Of a stretch of 64,000 bases of DNA, positions 1 through 8,314 are shown piece by piece. The position numbers were made by a program, and so were the translations under genes. The stretch's first letter is position 1. The number at the start of each line of letters is the position of its first letter. Source of the DNA: Chitinophaga agrisoli. Its GTDB lineage: Bacteria; Bacteroidota; Bacteroidia; Chitinophagales; Chitinophagaceae. The notes under the pieces are model-generated. The model searched no databases. It worked only from the letters and a program-made list of their open reading frames with translations, and was not told the DNA's origin. The stretch is taken from NCBI RefSeq assembly GCF_008386695.1, contig NZ_VUOC01000002.1:1827595-1891594 (forward strand), read 5' to 3'.

Positions 1-193
1 GGTTCTGATGGGTGAAGAGGTACGGCAGGGAAGCCACTACGCCAAATACCAGCGTCATGTAAAACAGGTACCATAGCGCTTTCTTCTTATACAGGGCAAA
101 GTTCTTAATAAAGCGGCTTAGCATGGCTACTATCAGGGAGCCCAGTGCCAGCACTGCCGCAACTACAAAATATATCTTAGCTTTTAGTAACAT
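1..193 (-). CDS. tssN: TssN-like T6SSiii membrane protein, N-terminal part (cut by window edge)
   Basis: The reading frame starts at an ATG (complement of 191-193) and runs off the left edge, so only about 64 N-terminal residues are visible. Two hydrophobic helices are clear, at about residues 7-25 and 39-60, separated by a short basic loop (RFIKNFALYKKK). TssN is the multi-pass inner-membrane protein specific to the Bacteroidota T6SSiii subtype, where no TssJLM complex is present. The identification rests on position, 26 bp downstream of tssG on the same strand, and on membrane topology; the visible part is too short for family motifs. It is probably co-transcribed with tssG. Any other small multi-pass T6SS membrane protein would fit equally well. 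Confidence 0.5.
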   Translation of the reverse strand, partial: MLLKAKIYFVVAAVLALGSLIVAMLSRFIKNFALYKKKALWYLFYMTLVFGVVASLPYLFTHQN

Positions 194-219
194 ACCAATG
201 AATGTTCGTAATAATATAT

Positions 220-1173
220 CTATAGGAAAACATTATATCCCATGATACCTTCTTTCCGGTCCGCATCTGCGATCGCAGCGCCCTTCTCTGCAGGGTTGGG
301 TTCCAGTAAGGTTTCCACGTCCACATCGGCCGGCAAAAGAAAATTGTAACAGGTTTCCAGCAGCTGCCCATAGGGTTGCCAGGGCAGGTAATCATACACC
401 CGCTGGTTTTGTAACGGACCAATGGTCACTTTCATTACAGGCATGTCTGTAAAAAAGTCCTCACCGGCCAGGGTATCCATACCCAGGCGGCACTCTCCCA
501 GCGGAATACCGCTGCTGCTTTGCACGCTCCGGGATGTATGTTCGCAAACAATATGCACATTCTCTTCCAGTATTACCTGCAGGCAAAGGGTTACCAGGGG
601 TATATTGCCGGCAATGCGGTGCATATACGGCAATAATCTTACCAAACGATTCGTGGCTGCCTGGGGTAAGTTGGGGCTAATACCCCAGAAAGACCGGAAT
701 AACAGATCAGCGTCTTTTCCAAAAGCATCAAAGAGCAGGTGCTTTTCGCGTTGCTCAAGGAAAACACGTTGTAAAAAAAATTCATGCTCAAGTGGCTGAA
801 AGAATTTGCGTGCGTGCTGTTGTTGTTGCTGTTGTTTCTTATAATTCGCCACCATCTCATTCACCGAGCCACGCCGCTGCGAAGAGAAGTCATGGAACAG
901 ACCTTCCGGCAGGCGGTCATACAATCCATCGCGTGAGAGCTGCAGGGCTATAAAAGGATGATAAGGTTGGGAGTCATCTAACCGCGCGCCCAGTATATCC
1001 CTTGCAAAAGCCCTGGTGAACACGTTCTTCATCTGCACGGTAACGGACTCCTGCTGAACCTGGTTGTCCAGCAATTCGCCCACTACGACTTCGGCGCGTA
1101 CGTCTTCGTGTAACCGGTGAATATGTTCGATCACCTCTTCAAGCACAGCCGCCTTTTGTGCATTGTTCGCCAT
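220..1173 (-). CDS. tssG: T6SS baseplate subunit TssG
   Basis: 317 residues, soluble, no signal peptide. It has the look of Bacteroidota TssG: an N-terminal helical segment (residues 1-60), a central region with a Gln-rich linker (seven consecutive Q at about 113-119), then the conserved region around LPQAATNRLVRLLPYMHRIAG and a C-terminal beta-rich part. TssG pairs with TssF to form the wedge that joins the TssE/sheath assembly to the membrane complex. It lies divergent to the PKD-tssE-tssF unit and 26 bp upstream of tssN, so tssG and tssF, usually adjacent, are in opposite transcription units here. The poly-Gln stretch comes from near-perfect CAA/CAG codons and could vary between strains. 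Sheath and Hcp genes in the same locus make the assignment secure. Confidence 0.8.
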   Translation of the reverse strand: MANNAQKAAVLEEVIEHIHRLHEDVRAEVVVGELLDNQVQQESVTVQMKNVFTRAFARDILGARLDDSQPYHPFIALQLSRDGLYDRLPEGLFHDFSSQRRGSVNEMVANYKKQQQQQQHARKFFQPLEHEFFLQRVFLEQREKHLLFDAFGKDADLLFRSFWGISPNLPQAATNRLVRLLPYMHRIAGNIPLVTLCLQVILEENVHIVCEHTSRSVQSSSGIPLGECRLGMDTLAGEDFFTDMPVMKVTIGPLQNQRVYDYLPWQPYGQLLETCYNFLLPADVDVETLLEPNPAEKGAAIADADRKEGIMGYNVFL

Positions 1174-1271
1174 TTAAGCTATTATTTACGGTTTTTCTGA
1201 AGTTATTACTGATATGAACAAATGTGTAATATGTCACGTCAACTTGCCGGGTTAAAACTCACTCATTATTT

Positions 1272-2390
1272 ATGGCAATTTATCTAAAAAATTATTTAAA
1301 ATTGCAAAAACGTGAAAAACCGATGGCCCCACCCAAACAACCCAACGAGAGAAAAGTGAATTCGGTAAGACCCTTCAGCAACATCACGAGCCATATTGAC
1401 CCGATGGTGATGTATACATTCCTGGCCTTGCTGATCATAAGTGTTGCCATGCTGGCCTTCAAAGCCGGAACGAGGGAGGATTGCAGCAATGTAAGCCTTG
1501 CGCTGAGCAGCCGTTTGCATGGTGTGAATACATCATTTACTGTGGGCGAAGTGATCACCTTCCGCGCTGATAACGCCAACAAACGCGCTGCAGGTTATGA
1601 ATGGAAATTTGGAGATTCCAGTGTACAACAACAGGGACAACAAGTTTATCATGCCTACTCAGCAGCCGGCAGTTATACCATTACGCTACAGGCCGGCAAA
1701 TGCAGCTGGCAGCAGGAAGTACTGGTGGTGAACCCGCCCCCTGTTAATAATACAGCGCCTGTTCCGGATGTATTCCCCGTAATAGATGGTCCGGAAGAAG
1801 TATTTGTAGGCAGGCCCGTTACCTTTAGCAATAGCACGCCCGGCGCCAACAGCTGGGAATGGCGCTTACAGCAACCCAATGCGGAAACGCATACAGAACG
1901 TTCACATACGTATGTATTTAGCAGCCCTGGCGATAGGATATTGACCTTAGTAGTAAATGGCGACGCGAGCCGTATGGTGAAGAAACGCATTACCGTATTC
2001 CCAGCGCCGCAAACACCGCGTAACAACGATCCGTTTGTACCGCCGCCCTTCCCCACTCCGGCAACAGATGGCGGCGCGCCGGTAGCTACGCCATTGCCAG
2101 AGAAACCCAAGGCGCCGGCTATCTCTGATGATGAGTTTAAAAGCATGCTTACACAGCTCAGCAATAAACAGAAGACCATCCAGGATTTCTCTCCCTATCT
2201 GTGTAATAACCTGAATGCACGGGTATTGCTCAACGATAAGGATGTGAAAACCTTTACCCAGTTCTGCGACGCTATCCGTGGTAAGAAACGTATTAAGATA
2301 GAAATGGTGAACCTGATCAAAGACCCGGAAGGTTGTGTAAAGGAAATAAGGGTGCGGTATGATAAAAAGGGTTTCCTGGGTATCTTCTAA
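1272..2390 (+). CDS. Membrane-anchored PKD-domain protein of the T6SSiii locus
   Basis: 372 residues from the ATG at 1272; an in-frame ATG at 1323 gives a 355-residue form and is a plausible alternative. Order: short cytoplasmic, basic N-terminus; one transmembrane helix (about 45-63); two PKD/Ig-like beta domains (about 83-150 with the YEWKFGD signature, and about 165-243 with WEWRL); a Pro-rich linker (about 245-285); and a C-terminal alpha/beta domain of about 85 residues with three cysteines. It is 13 bp upstream of tssE and so co-transcribed with the baseplate genes. The single TM plus long periplasmic rod suits a trans-envelope component, and TssO or TssP of the T6SSiii membrane complex are candidates by position. 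I could not match it to a named Tss protein by motif, so no symbol is given. Confidence 0.7.
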   Translation: MAIYLKNYLKLQKREKPMAPPKQPNERKVNSVRPFSNITSHIDPMVMYTFLALLIISVAMLAFKAGTREDCSNVSLALSSRLHGVNTSFTVGEVITFRADNANKRAAGYEWKFGDSSVQQQGQQVYHAYSAAGSYTITLQAGKCSWQQEVLVVNPPPVNNTAPVPDVFPVIDGPEEVFVGRPVTFSNSTPGANSWEWRLQQPNAETHTERSHTYVFSSPGDRILTLVVNGDASRMVKKRITVFPAPQTPRNNDPFVPPPFPTPATDGGAPVATPLPEKPKAPAISDDEFKSMLTQLSNKQKTIQDFSPYLCNNLNARVLLNDKDVKTFTQFCDAIRGKKRIKIEMVNLIKDPEGCVKEIRVRYDKKGFLGIF

Positions 2391-2403
2391 AAAATATTAA
2401 TCT

Positions 2404-2835
2404 ATGCAGGGACAGTATTACAAACTGCCGCTGGATCTTTCCCGTATCCTCCAAAAAAAGGATATGCCGGTGTGCAACCTGGAAGAATCCGTGTCGCAGC
2501 ATATACATCTGCTGATCACTACCGTACTGGGCGAAAATAAAGATGATCCCCAGTACGGATGCCAGCTTTGGGATTCAGACTTCGATATCAAAGCCTCCAA
2601 TAACGAGGTAAAAGAGCAGGTGGAAAACGCGGTGCGCACCGCCATTGTACGTTACGAGAAACGGCTGGCGCAGATAAAGGTGATGGCCGTTGTAAGCCAG
2701 GAAGAACTAGGTATGACCAATGGCAGGAAGGTGAAGAAAAAAATAAAAGTGAACGTAACCGGTACACTGGCCAAGAATAATAACCCCTTCCACTACAGCA
2801 GCTATTTTTATGTAAGCCCCTTATCTTTTGATTAA
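2404..2835 (+). CDS. tssE: T6SS baseplate subunit TssE (gp25-like)
   Basis: 143 residues, cytoplasmic. It matches the phage gp25/TssE family: a central LLITTVLGENKDDPQYGCQL segment corresponds to the region where gp25 proteins are anchored to sheath and wedge (usually a Gly/Glu-rich EFR-type motif, here degenerate), followed by a helix with repeated charged residues (NEVKEQVENAVRTAIVRYE) and a beta-rich end. TssE nucleates polymerisation of the TssBC sheath on the baseplate. It lies between the PKD membrane protein (13 bp) and tssF (28 bp), a baseplate sub-operon. Length is normal for the family. Only the exact equivalence to the proteobacterial EFR motif is uncertain. Confidence 0.8.
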   Translation: MQGQYYKLPLDLSRILQKKDMPVCNLEESVSQHIHLLITTVLGENKDDPQYGCQLWDSDFDIKASNNEVKEQVENAVRTAIVRYEKRLAQIKVMAVVSQEELGMTNGRKVKKKIKVNVTGTLAKNNNPFHYSSYFYVSPLSFD

Positions 2836-2863
2836 GGGATATTAATCATTAAATGCCGAATGG

Positions 2864-4693
2864 ATGAAAGAGAAGAAAGAACGCATAAAGGACCGTATGC
2901 TGAAAACGGCTGCCCGCCTGTGGGGCTACCCGGATGCGGAAGTGGAAACATCCTTTGACCCGGTGGTGCAACTGCTGTTGGAAACCTGTGCCAGCGAACT
3001 GGAAAAGATCTCTAACGAAGTAGATGTATCTCATGCAAGGCTCGTAGAGCGCCTGGCGCAGATCATGATGCCGGAGCCCATTACTACCAGTCAGCCGGCA
3101 TATGGCATCTTACACGCCGCCGCCAATGAACCCGTTACCTCCATTACGCCGGAACATCAGTTTGCCTATAACAACCGCTCCAATCCCGATAGCCAGGACC
3201 TGTTCTTTAGCCCATTGGCCCAGCACCGGCTTTTCCGCGGTCATATCCGCTATATGGCCATTGGCAGCAAGTTATATGAAAGCAAGGAGCATTGGTTCAA
3301 AGAGCAGGTATTACAGGGCGCACTGCCACCCGGCGCCGCGCCTAATCATCTATGGCTAGGCCTGGCAACGGATACGCTGCCGGATAATCTCAACGGCCTT
3401 TCCTTTTTCTTTGACCTGCGCAATGTGCACCAGCAGGAAATGTTTTACCATTACCTGCCGCTGGCCCGCTTTTTTGTAGGGGATACGGAGCTGCACCTGC
3501 AGCAGGGCTACTACAATAGCCGCAGCACGCAGGAAGAGGACCTGAATACTATTATGCACCTGGCCTTTGATACCAATGCCCGTTATAGCCAGGAAGTATT
3601 ACAACGCTACCGCCGGCATTTCCTGACCGTAAATGGTGTTTTTGCGCCCTCCCGCAGCCAGACGGCGCCGGAGATACTACAACAGACTTTTGGGAAAGAT
3701 TGGTCCTATGTGGACCCTAATGCTTTATGGATCCAGGTACGCTTCCCGGAGACCATCCACCACTCTTTACTGGAAGACCTTTATTGCAGCATTAACTGTT
3801 TTCCCGTCATTAACCGTAAGGTAAATGAGCAGTCACTGAAGCTGAACCGTTACCTCAATATCATCCCCCTGCATACACCCGATATCTTCTTTGATGTAAA
3901 ACGCGTGTATGACCTGGGCGGCGCTGATTACCATGTACGTAACTTCAGCACAGCCGGCGAAATGCAGGAAGGCGAGCTGGTAGTGCGTAGCAGCGGCATT
4001 GGGCGTTTTGATTCCAGGGAGGCCAAGGAGATCATTGCCTACCTGATTGAAGTGATACGGGACGAAAGCTCCCTGTTTGAAGAAGTGAAGAATGATTATG
4101 TAGCCGGCCGCATGCGGGAACTACACCAATTGATCGCCTCACTGGAAGAACAACTGCAACCCGGCAAGAACAAAGGCAATATTCCTTACCTGATGGTGAA
4201 GCCCCGGGAAAATGCAGAATACCTTTTCGTGGCATTCTATACGACCAACGGAACAAGCGCCAACAATATCCGGATGGGCAGCCGCCTGCAGGAATATGGC
4301 AGCATACAGGTACAACCGATCAGCATTACCCTGCTCACCAATACCCAGGGCGGCAAAGACCGTTTGAATATTGACGAAAAGATCAACCAATACCGCTACC
4401 ATTTACTGACCCATAACCGCATCGTTACACCGGAAGATATAAAAGCCCTGTGCAAACATATTATGGGCAGCGAGCTAAAGACCGTGACCGTAACAAAGGG
4501 CGTAACAATGGCGCCTGGCGCTACCGCGGGTTTTAGCCGCAGTATAGATGTGCGCATTACCCTGGTGAAACCGGTAGATAAGTATACCAACGGCAGTCTT
4601 ACCTACCTGAAGGATGAGTTGCTGATGCAGTTACGGGAGCACTCGCCTAATAATTATCCTTACCGGGTATTTATGAATGAAACATTAGTATAA
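2864..4693 (+). CDS. tssF: T6SS baseplate subunit TssF
   Basis: 609 residues. The N-terminus has the TssF hallmark order: a basic helix (KERIKDRMLKTAARLWGYP), then the segment with FDPVVQLLLETCASELEKI and LVERLAQIMMPEP, which in TssF family members leads into large beta-sandwich domains. The C-terminal third (about 480-609) has the NQYRYHLLTHNRIVTPEDIKAL helix typical of phage gp6/TssF wedges. TssF forms a heterotrimer with TssG in the baseplate. ATG 2864 was chosen because the two nearby upstream ATGs (2853, 2860) are out of frame. It is the last gene of the PKD-tssE-tssF unit and is followed by a strong hairpin terminator. Confidence 0.85.
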   Translation: MKEKKERIKDRMLKTAARLWGYPDAEVETSFDPVVQLLLETCASELEKISNEVDVSHARLVERLAQIMMPEPITTSQPAYGILHAAANEPVTSITPEHQFAYNNRSNPDSQDLFFSPLAQHRLFRGHIRYMAIGSKLYESKEHWFKEQVLQGALPPGAAPNHLWLGLATDTLPDNLNGLSFFFDLRNVHQQEMFYHYLPLARFFVGDTELHLQQGYYNSRSTQEEDLNTIMHLAFDTNARYSQEVLQRYRRHFLTVNGVFAPSRSQTAPEILQQTFGKDWSYVDPNALWIQVRFPETIHHSLLEDLYCSINCFPVINRKVNEQSLKLNRYLNIIPLHTPDIFFDVKRVYDLGGADYHVRNFSTAGEMQEGELVVRSSGIGRFDSREAKEIIAYLIEVIRDESSLFEEVKNDYVAGRMRELHQLIASLEEQLQPGKNKGNIPYLMVKPRENAEYLFVAFYTTNGTSANNIRMGSRLQEYGSIQVQPISITLLTNTQGGKDRLNIDEKINQYRYHLLTHNRIVTPEDIKALCKHIMGSELKTVTVTKGVTMAPGATAGFSRSIDVRITLVKPVDKYTNGSLTYLKDELLMQLREHSPNNYPYRVFMNETLV

Positions 4694-4756
4694 CACCGGC
4701 CAGCAAAACCCAATCTCACCCAAAACAAATCATTGGAATAATAAAGCACAAAAAAA

Positions 4757-4801
4757 CCGGCGCCTGGGATGTACCCAGGCAGCCGGACCGTTTGTTTTTT
4801 A
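4757..4801 (+). terminator. Hairpin terminator between convergent tssF and the transglycosylase gene
   Basis: A 12-bp stem (ccggc-gcctggg with cccaggc-a-gccgg, one bulged base, 5-nt loop) at 4757-4786, followed by a T-rich run to 4801. Upstream A-runs at 4749-4756 would give a U-tract on the other strand, so it may stop both converging transcripts. Confidence 0.8.
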
Positions 4802-4841
4802 GCTGTGTGTTTATATTAAGTGTACTTACTTGCTTGTTCCT

Positions 4842-5891
4842 TTACACCTTTTTAGGCCCTTCCGCTTTTATCAGCCTTACAGTGCCGCCTTCCTTCAACT
4901 GTGCCAGCGGTACCCCCTTCTTGCCTTCATTATCACATAATACCACCGTATTCCCAAAACCAAGATCTACATACACCCGGTTACTTACCAGCCAGCCCCT
5001 GCCGGAAATGCTGGTATTGCGGCTAATATACACGCCATCTGCCTGCAGGTCATCCATTAATTTTATACTCACCAGCTGCCCATCCGCAAAGGAGGTATTA
5101 TGCTGCAGCGTTGCGCTGTATATCAGTGCAGGCGCCTGTTGTATATTTTTACCTACTGTAATACGTATGCTTTTAAATGCCGCTTCACCCTCCGGCGCCG
5201 GCGTGCTGGCAAATACAGAACCGTTGGTGGTATTTTTGCTGAACACATTATAACCAAAACCTGGCAGGTACAGCTCCGGGCTTTCGAATAATTGTTTTAC
5301 TGCTATTATCTTATAGATGTATTGTGCCGTTTCATTATTCAGCACCAGCTGGTAATAATCCTTGCTGCCCTGGCGGCGTATGTTGCGGGATATATTGCCG
5401 GCGCCTGCATTGTAAGCTGCCGCTACCAGTGTCCAGGACTGCAGCTGGCTGTACAACTTACGGATCAGCACACAAGCGGCCTGAGTAGCTTTTATTAAAT
5501 GATTGCGTTCATCATAACCATTATTTACTACTAATCCCAGCTCTGCCGCGGTGCCCGGCATCAGCTGCCATACACCCTGCGCACCCACAGGAGAAGTGGC
5601 GTTTGTAAAACCGCTTTCCACTACGGGCAGGTATTTAAAATCTTCCGGTATCTGGTATTGTTTCAGGATGGGTACGATCAGGGGAAAGTATTGTTCTGAT
5701 TTGGCTTTTAACAGCGGTAAAAAGTTCTGATGGCGCAGGTGCCATTTGATCACATCCATCAACCGGAACGATACAAAATCACGCTCCAGCGGCACTGCTT
5801 CCCCACAGAAATCTACCATCTGCGCATGGCCCGTGCGTGTACACAGGCAAAAGCAGCTAATAAATAATATGGTTTGCAGCAGTTTGGTCAT
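4842..5891 (-). CDS. Lytic transglycosylase (SLT) with C-terminal TraM/VirB10-like domain
   Basis: 349 residues with a signal peptide (about 1-23). Residues about 65-200 are an SLT-type lytic transglycosylase domain: catalytic Glu92 in VVESGF, the GAQGVWQLMPGTA motif at about 103-115, and AAYNAGAGNI further on. The tail (about 225-349) is not LysM. Its pattern, with ADGQLVSIKLMDDLQADGVY, then ISRNTSISG, an NRVYVDL strand and a final DNEGKKGV, follows the C-terminal domain of Bacteroides conjugative-transposon TraM (VirB10-like beta-barrel domain). The gene is 24 bp downstream of the TraN-like gene, at the end of the tssH-B-C unit. Likely role: opening peptidoglycan for, and anchoring, the secretion apparatus. 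The SLT part is firm; the TraM similarity is my reading by eye and needs a profile search. Confidence 0.75.
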   Translation of the reverse strand: MTKLLQTILFISCFCLCTRTGHAQMVDFCGEAVPLERDFVSFRLMDVIKWHLRHQNFLPLLKAKSEQYFPLIVPILKQYQIPEDFKYLPVVESGFTNATSPVGAQGVWQLMPGTAAELGLVVNNGYDERNHLIKATQAACVLIRKLYSQLQSWTLVAAAYNAGAGNISRNIRRQGSKDYYQLVLNNETAQYIYKIIAVKQLFESPELYLPGFGYNVFSKNTTNGSVFASTPAPEGEAAFKSIRITVGKNIQQAPALIYSATLQHNTSFADGQLVSIKLMDDLQADGVYISRNTSISGRGWLVSNRVYVDLGFGNTVVLCDNEGKKGVPLAQLKEGGTVRLIKAEGPKKV

Positions 5892-5915
5892 AGTTTATGA
5901 AAAGCGTATAGCTAA

Positions 5916-6824
5916 TTATTGCGTAGTCATGTACTTGGGCATGGCATTTACCGGGGTGTATAATACCAGCTGTTTCTGATCGGCATTGTTCTGCAGCACT
6001 ACAATTACCTGATCATTCCGCTTAAATACCCGGGAGGGGACTACAAACACCAGTTGTTGCTCCTCTTTTCTATTGATGGTAGCCGGCGCTTTTTTATACA
6101 GGACCGGCATGGTATACAAGCGCTCCGCTGCTTTATTGTCCTTATACATTAGCGTAGCCTTTACCAGGTTATACGGTTGTTGCGATTTGTTCTTAAGCTC
6201 GTAGCAAAAGTAAACCAGGTTATTCAGGGTCATGGCATTGGAGAAGCTGAGGGTAATGCCACCCAGTTTTGTTTCATACTGCCGGCTTCCTTTCTGCTGC
6301 TTGCCAAAATCGTCCGCTATCTTGCTCACGGAAACAGTATCTATCTCGACAGTGGCGGCGGCGGGTTCTTCTTCTGTTACAACGGGGATCTGCTCTCCGT
6401 CACTGCCTTTTACAATAGCCGCTTCCGGTGTAGCCTCATTCTTTTCTGCGCCGGCTTTGCCGGAAAGGGTGTAACGCAGTTGCGCCAGGTCTACCTTATC
6501 GTGAAAGGTGAGTATCATGTAATGTACATTACTACCTTCCCGTACGATCAGGTTGGTGGTCCTGGGCGCCGGCACCGTGGGCCGTATAAATACCAGGTTG
6601 CCGTCTACAATCCGGTAATCGTAATCTGTATTCTTTCCATCGCCAATCTGAAAGGTGCTCACCGGCGCGCCACACGTTATAAAAGTGGTAGCGCCCCTGG
6701 TGGTGAATATTGTATCTATGGAAGATTTTGTCTGCGCGCTTGCCTGCCTGCTGCCAGCCAGCAGCAGTAAACCAGCACACATACCAATGGTCACATGCCC
6801 AAATTTTGCCATGCTATTGATCAT
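5916..6824 (-). CDS. TraN-like (DUF4138, VirB9-type) exported protein in the T6SS sheath operon
   Basis: 302 residues from the ATG at 6824 (alternative ATG 6812; a GTG at 6833 is less likely). The signal peptide ends near the SRQASAQ segment. An N-terminal beta domain (about 32-115, DTIFTTRGATTFITCGAPVS and RTTNLIVREGSNVHYMILTF) and a C-terminal beta domain (about 190-295, NLVYFCYELKNKSQQPYNL, then VFVVPSRVFKRNDQVIVVLQ) follow the two-domain layout of Bacteroides conjugative-transposon TraN, a VirB9-like outer-membrane-core protein. The linker is acidic and Ala/Glu-rich (about 118-165). It lies 107 bp after tssC with a hairpin between, and 24 bp before the transglycosylase. No other conjugation gene is nearby, so a remnant transposon is unlikely; a role in the secretion channel of this T6SS is inferred. 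Confidence 0.65.
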   Translation of the reverse strand: MINSMAKFGHVTIGMCAGLLLLAGSRQASAQTKSSIDTIFTTRGATTFITCGAPVSTFQIGDGKNTDYDYRIVDGNLVFIRPTVPAPRTTNLIVREGSNVHYMILTFHDKVDLAQLRYTLSGKAGAEKNEATPEAAIVKGSDGEQIPVVTEEEPAAATVEIDTVSVSKIADDFGKQQKGSRQYETKLGGITLSFSNAMTLNNLVYFCYELKNKSQQPYNLVKATLMYKDNKAAERLYTMPVLYKKAPATINRKEEQQLVFVVPSRVFKRNDQVIVVLQNNADQKQLVLYTPVNAMPKYMTTQ

Positions 6825-6859
6825 TATTAACACAGGTAAAGGATGATGTATTAATGTAC

Positions 6860-6918
6860 AAATGTGCAGATATGCAAATGAACCAGCTGATCACAAGCAT
6901 TTGCACATCTGCACATTT
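6860..6918. repeat. Inverted repeat (21-bp arms, one mismatch) between tssC and the TraN-like gene
   Basis: Arms at 6860-6880 and 6898-6918, separated by 17 bp, pair with one mismatch. Each arm is made of ATGTGCA/ATGCAAATG-type units like the octamer repeat at 52461. Placed inside the tssH-B-C leftward unit, it would fold as a strong RNA hairpin and could lower read-through from sheath genes to the envelope genes or protect the sheath mRNA 3' end. Confidence 0.7.
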
Positions 6919-6931
6919 GCATATCCTTACA

Positions 6932-8314
6932 TTATTTCTTGTTGTCTTGTTCGTATTCTGTTTCCCACTCATTCACGTCTTCACCTTTATGGCCTTCCAT
7001 TTTAATGAGGAAATTCTTGGCCGGGAAATAAGGCTTAAGGTGAATATCCAGGTGTATACGGTCTTTTTGTATCGGGTCCTGCTCAAAACGGCGGATGTTA
7101 AAGTCCTCTATCAGCTTATCCGGTCCTGTTATGCTATCCAGGAAGCGGATGATCTGTTTCATGAGGTCTTTACGGGTGTTGGCGTTGAAGTTCTCAAAAG
7201 CGCGGCGGTTCAGGAAGTCCATCAGCACTTTGGTCACATAATCAAACACGCGCACTACCGAGTAGGTTTGCAGGCCTATATTATCGCCGTTGAATAAGGT
7301 TTTGGCGCTAAAGGCCATTACCTTGCCATATTCTTTTACCATGGGAACAAGCCCCATTTTTTCCAGGCTGGCGATCTCGCTTTTCTTCAATTCAAATTTC
7401 ACGCCATCTACTTCATTCATGCCGCCAAATTTTTTACCGGCCGTTACCTGCGACATCAGCGTTTTATAGATCTTGCCTGCCAGTGATCCCGAAGGTGGTA
7501 CATATAGATTATCCTCCTCCCCTACTTCATCAAACTTGCCACGGCCTACCAGCCAGTTACAGGCCATGATCACATTAGAGCGGTGTATTTCGCCACCGGT
7601 GAGGTTCGCCTGCTCAAACATCTCCATCACATCATCCGGCGCATCCAGATGGGAGAAATCTGTTACCAGCATCACCTTATTTTCATGGGCGATCTTAGCC
7701 CATTTTTCCAGCACTTTATTGGAGCCCAGGTAACCAGGCAGTACCAGCAGGCTGTAGTTACCACGCAGGTCAAGACGATCGTAGTTCTGTACGATCTCCT
7801 GGTGAATAGCGTCTATAAACCGGGTATTATCCAGGTCCTTCAGCTGGTCCAGCTCCACGTTAATGAAGGCTACATTCTTTATCTTATCGGATTCTGTATT
7901 CTTGAAAAAGAGCGCTACGTTGCGGTAGGACTGTTCCAGCTCTTTGGTGGATTCCACTGCTTCCGCCAGGTTGGCCGTCAGCACTTTATCCGCCTGTTCT
8001 GCATGCTCTGCGCTGAAGTTCACCATATCCGTGAGCTCCGTAGCAGATGACAATACCTTTTCCCAAACCTGCAGGGATTTGCGGAGCTTATCCCGCTCTC
8101 CTTTTTTATTGCCTTCTGTCAGGAATATATTGCGGCGTGCTTTACGATCGGGGTTAAGGTTCTGGGCGCCTTCAATAGATGCTTCCAGCAGGTCAAATCC
8201 ACCATACTTGGCCAATACCTCGATGCTTTGCTCAAGGGAGGCATCCTGTTGCTGGACTGCAGGCTGGCCGGCGGCCTGCGTTTCTTCCTGCTGATTTTTT
8301 TGTAACTCTGCCAT
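6932..8314 (-). CDS. tssC: T6SS contractile sheath large subunit TssC
   Basis: 460 residues from ATG 8314; the frame also extends two codons to a TTG. It has the features of Bacteroidota TssC: an N-terminal helical region with NPDRKARRNIFLT, a central segment DKIKNVAFINVELDQLKDLD, then an alpha/beta core (YSLLVLPGYLGSNKVLEKWAKIAHENKVMLVTDFSHL) and a C-terminal handshake region ending in an acidic tail. TssC and TssB form the contractile tube around Hcp that drives secretion and is recycled by TssH. The N-terminus carries a Gln/Glu-rich extension of about 30 residues. It is separated from tssB by 286 bp of repeat-rich DNA, unusually far for sheath partners. Confidence 0.93.
   Translation of the reverse strand: MAELQKNQQEETQAAGQPAVQQQDASLEQSIEVLAKYGGFDLLEASIEGAQNLNPDRKARRNIFLTEGNKKGERDKLRKSLQVWEKVLSSATELTDMVNFSAEHAEQADKVLTANLAEAVESTKELEQSYRNVALFFKNTESDKIKNVAFINVELDQLKDLDNTRFIDAIHQEIVQNYDRLDLRGNYSLLVLPGYLGSNKVLEKWAKIAHENKVMLVTDFSHLDAPDDVMEMFEQANLTGGEIHRSNVIMACNWLVGRGKFDEVGEEDNLYVPPSGSLAGKIYKTLMSQVTAGKKFGGMNEVDGVKFELKKSEIASLEKMGLVPMVKEYGKVMAFSAKTLFNGDNIGLQTYSVVRVFDYVTKVLMDFLNRRAFENFNANTRKDLMKQIIRFLDSITGPDKLIEDFNIRRFEQDPIQKDRIHLDIHLKPYFPAKNFLIKMEGHKGEDVNEWETEYEQDNKK

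Noticed and set aside
5916-6824. TraN-like gene as a leftover of an integrated conjugative transposon
   Set aside because: No other tra gene, integrase, relaxase or att-like repeat is nearby, and the gene is embedded between tssC and a transglycosylase gene with 24-bp spacing.
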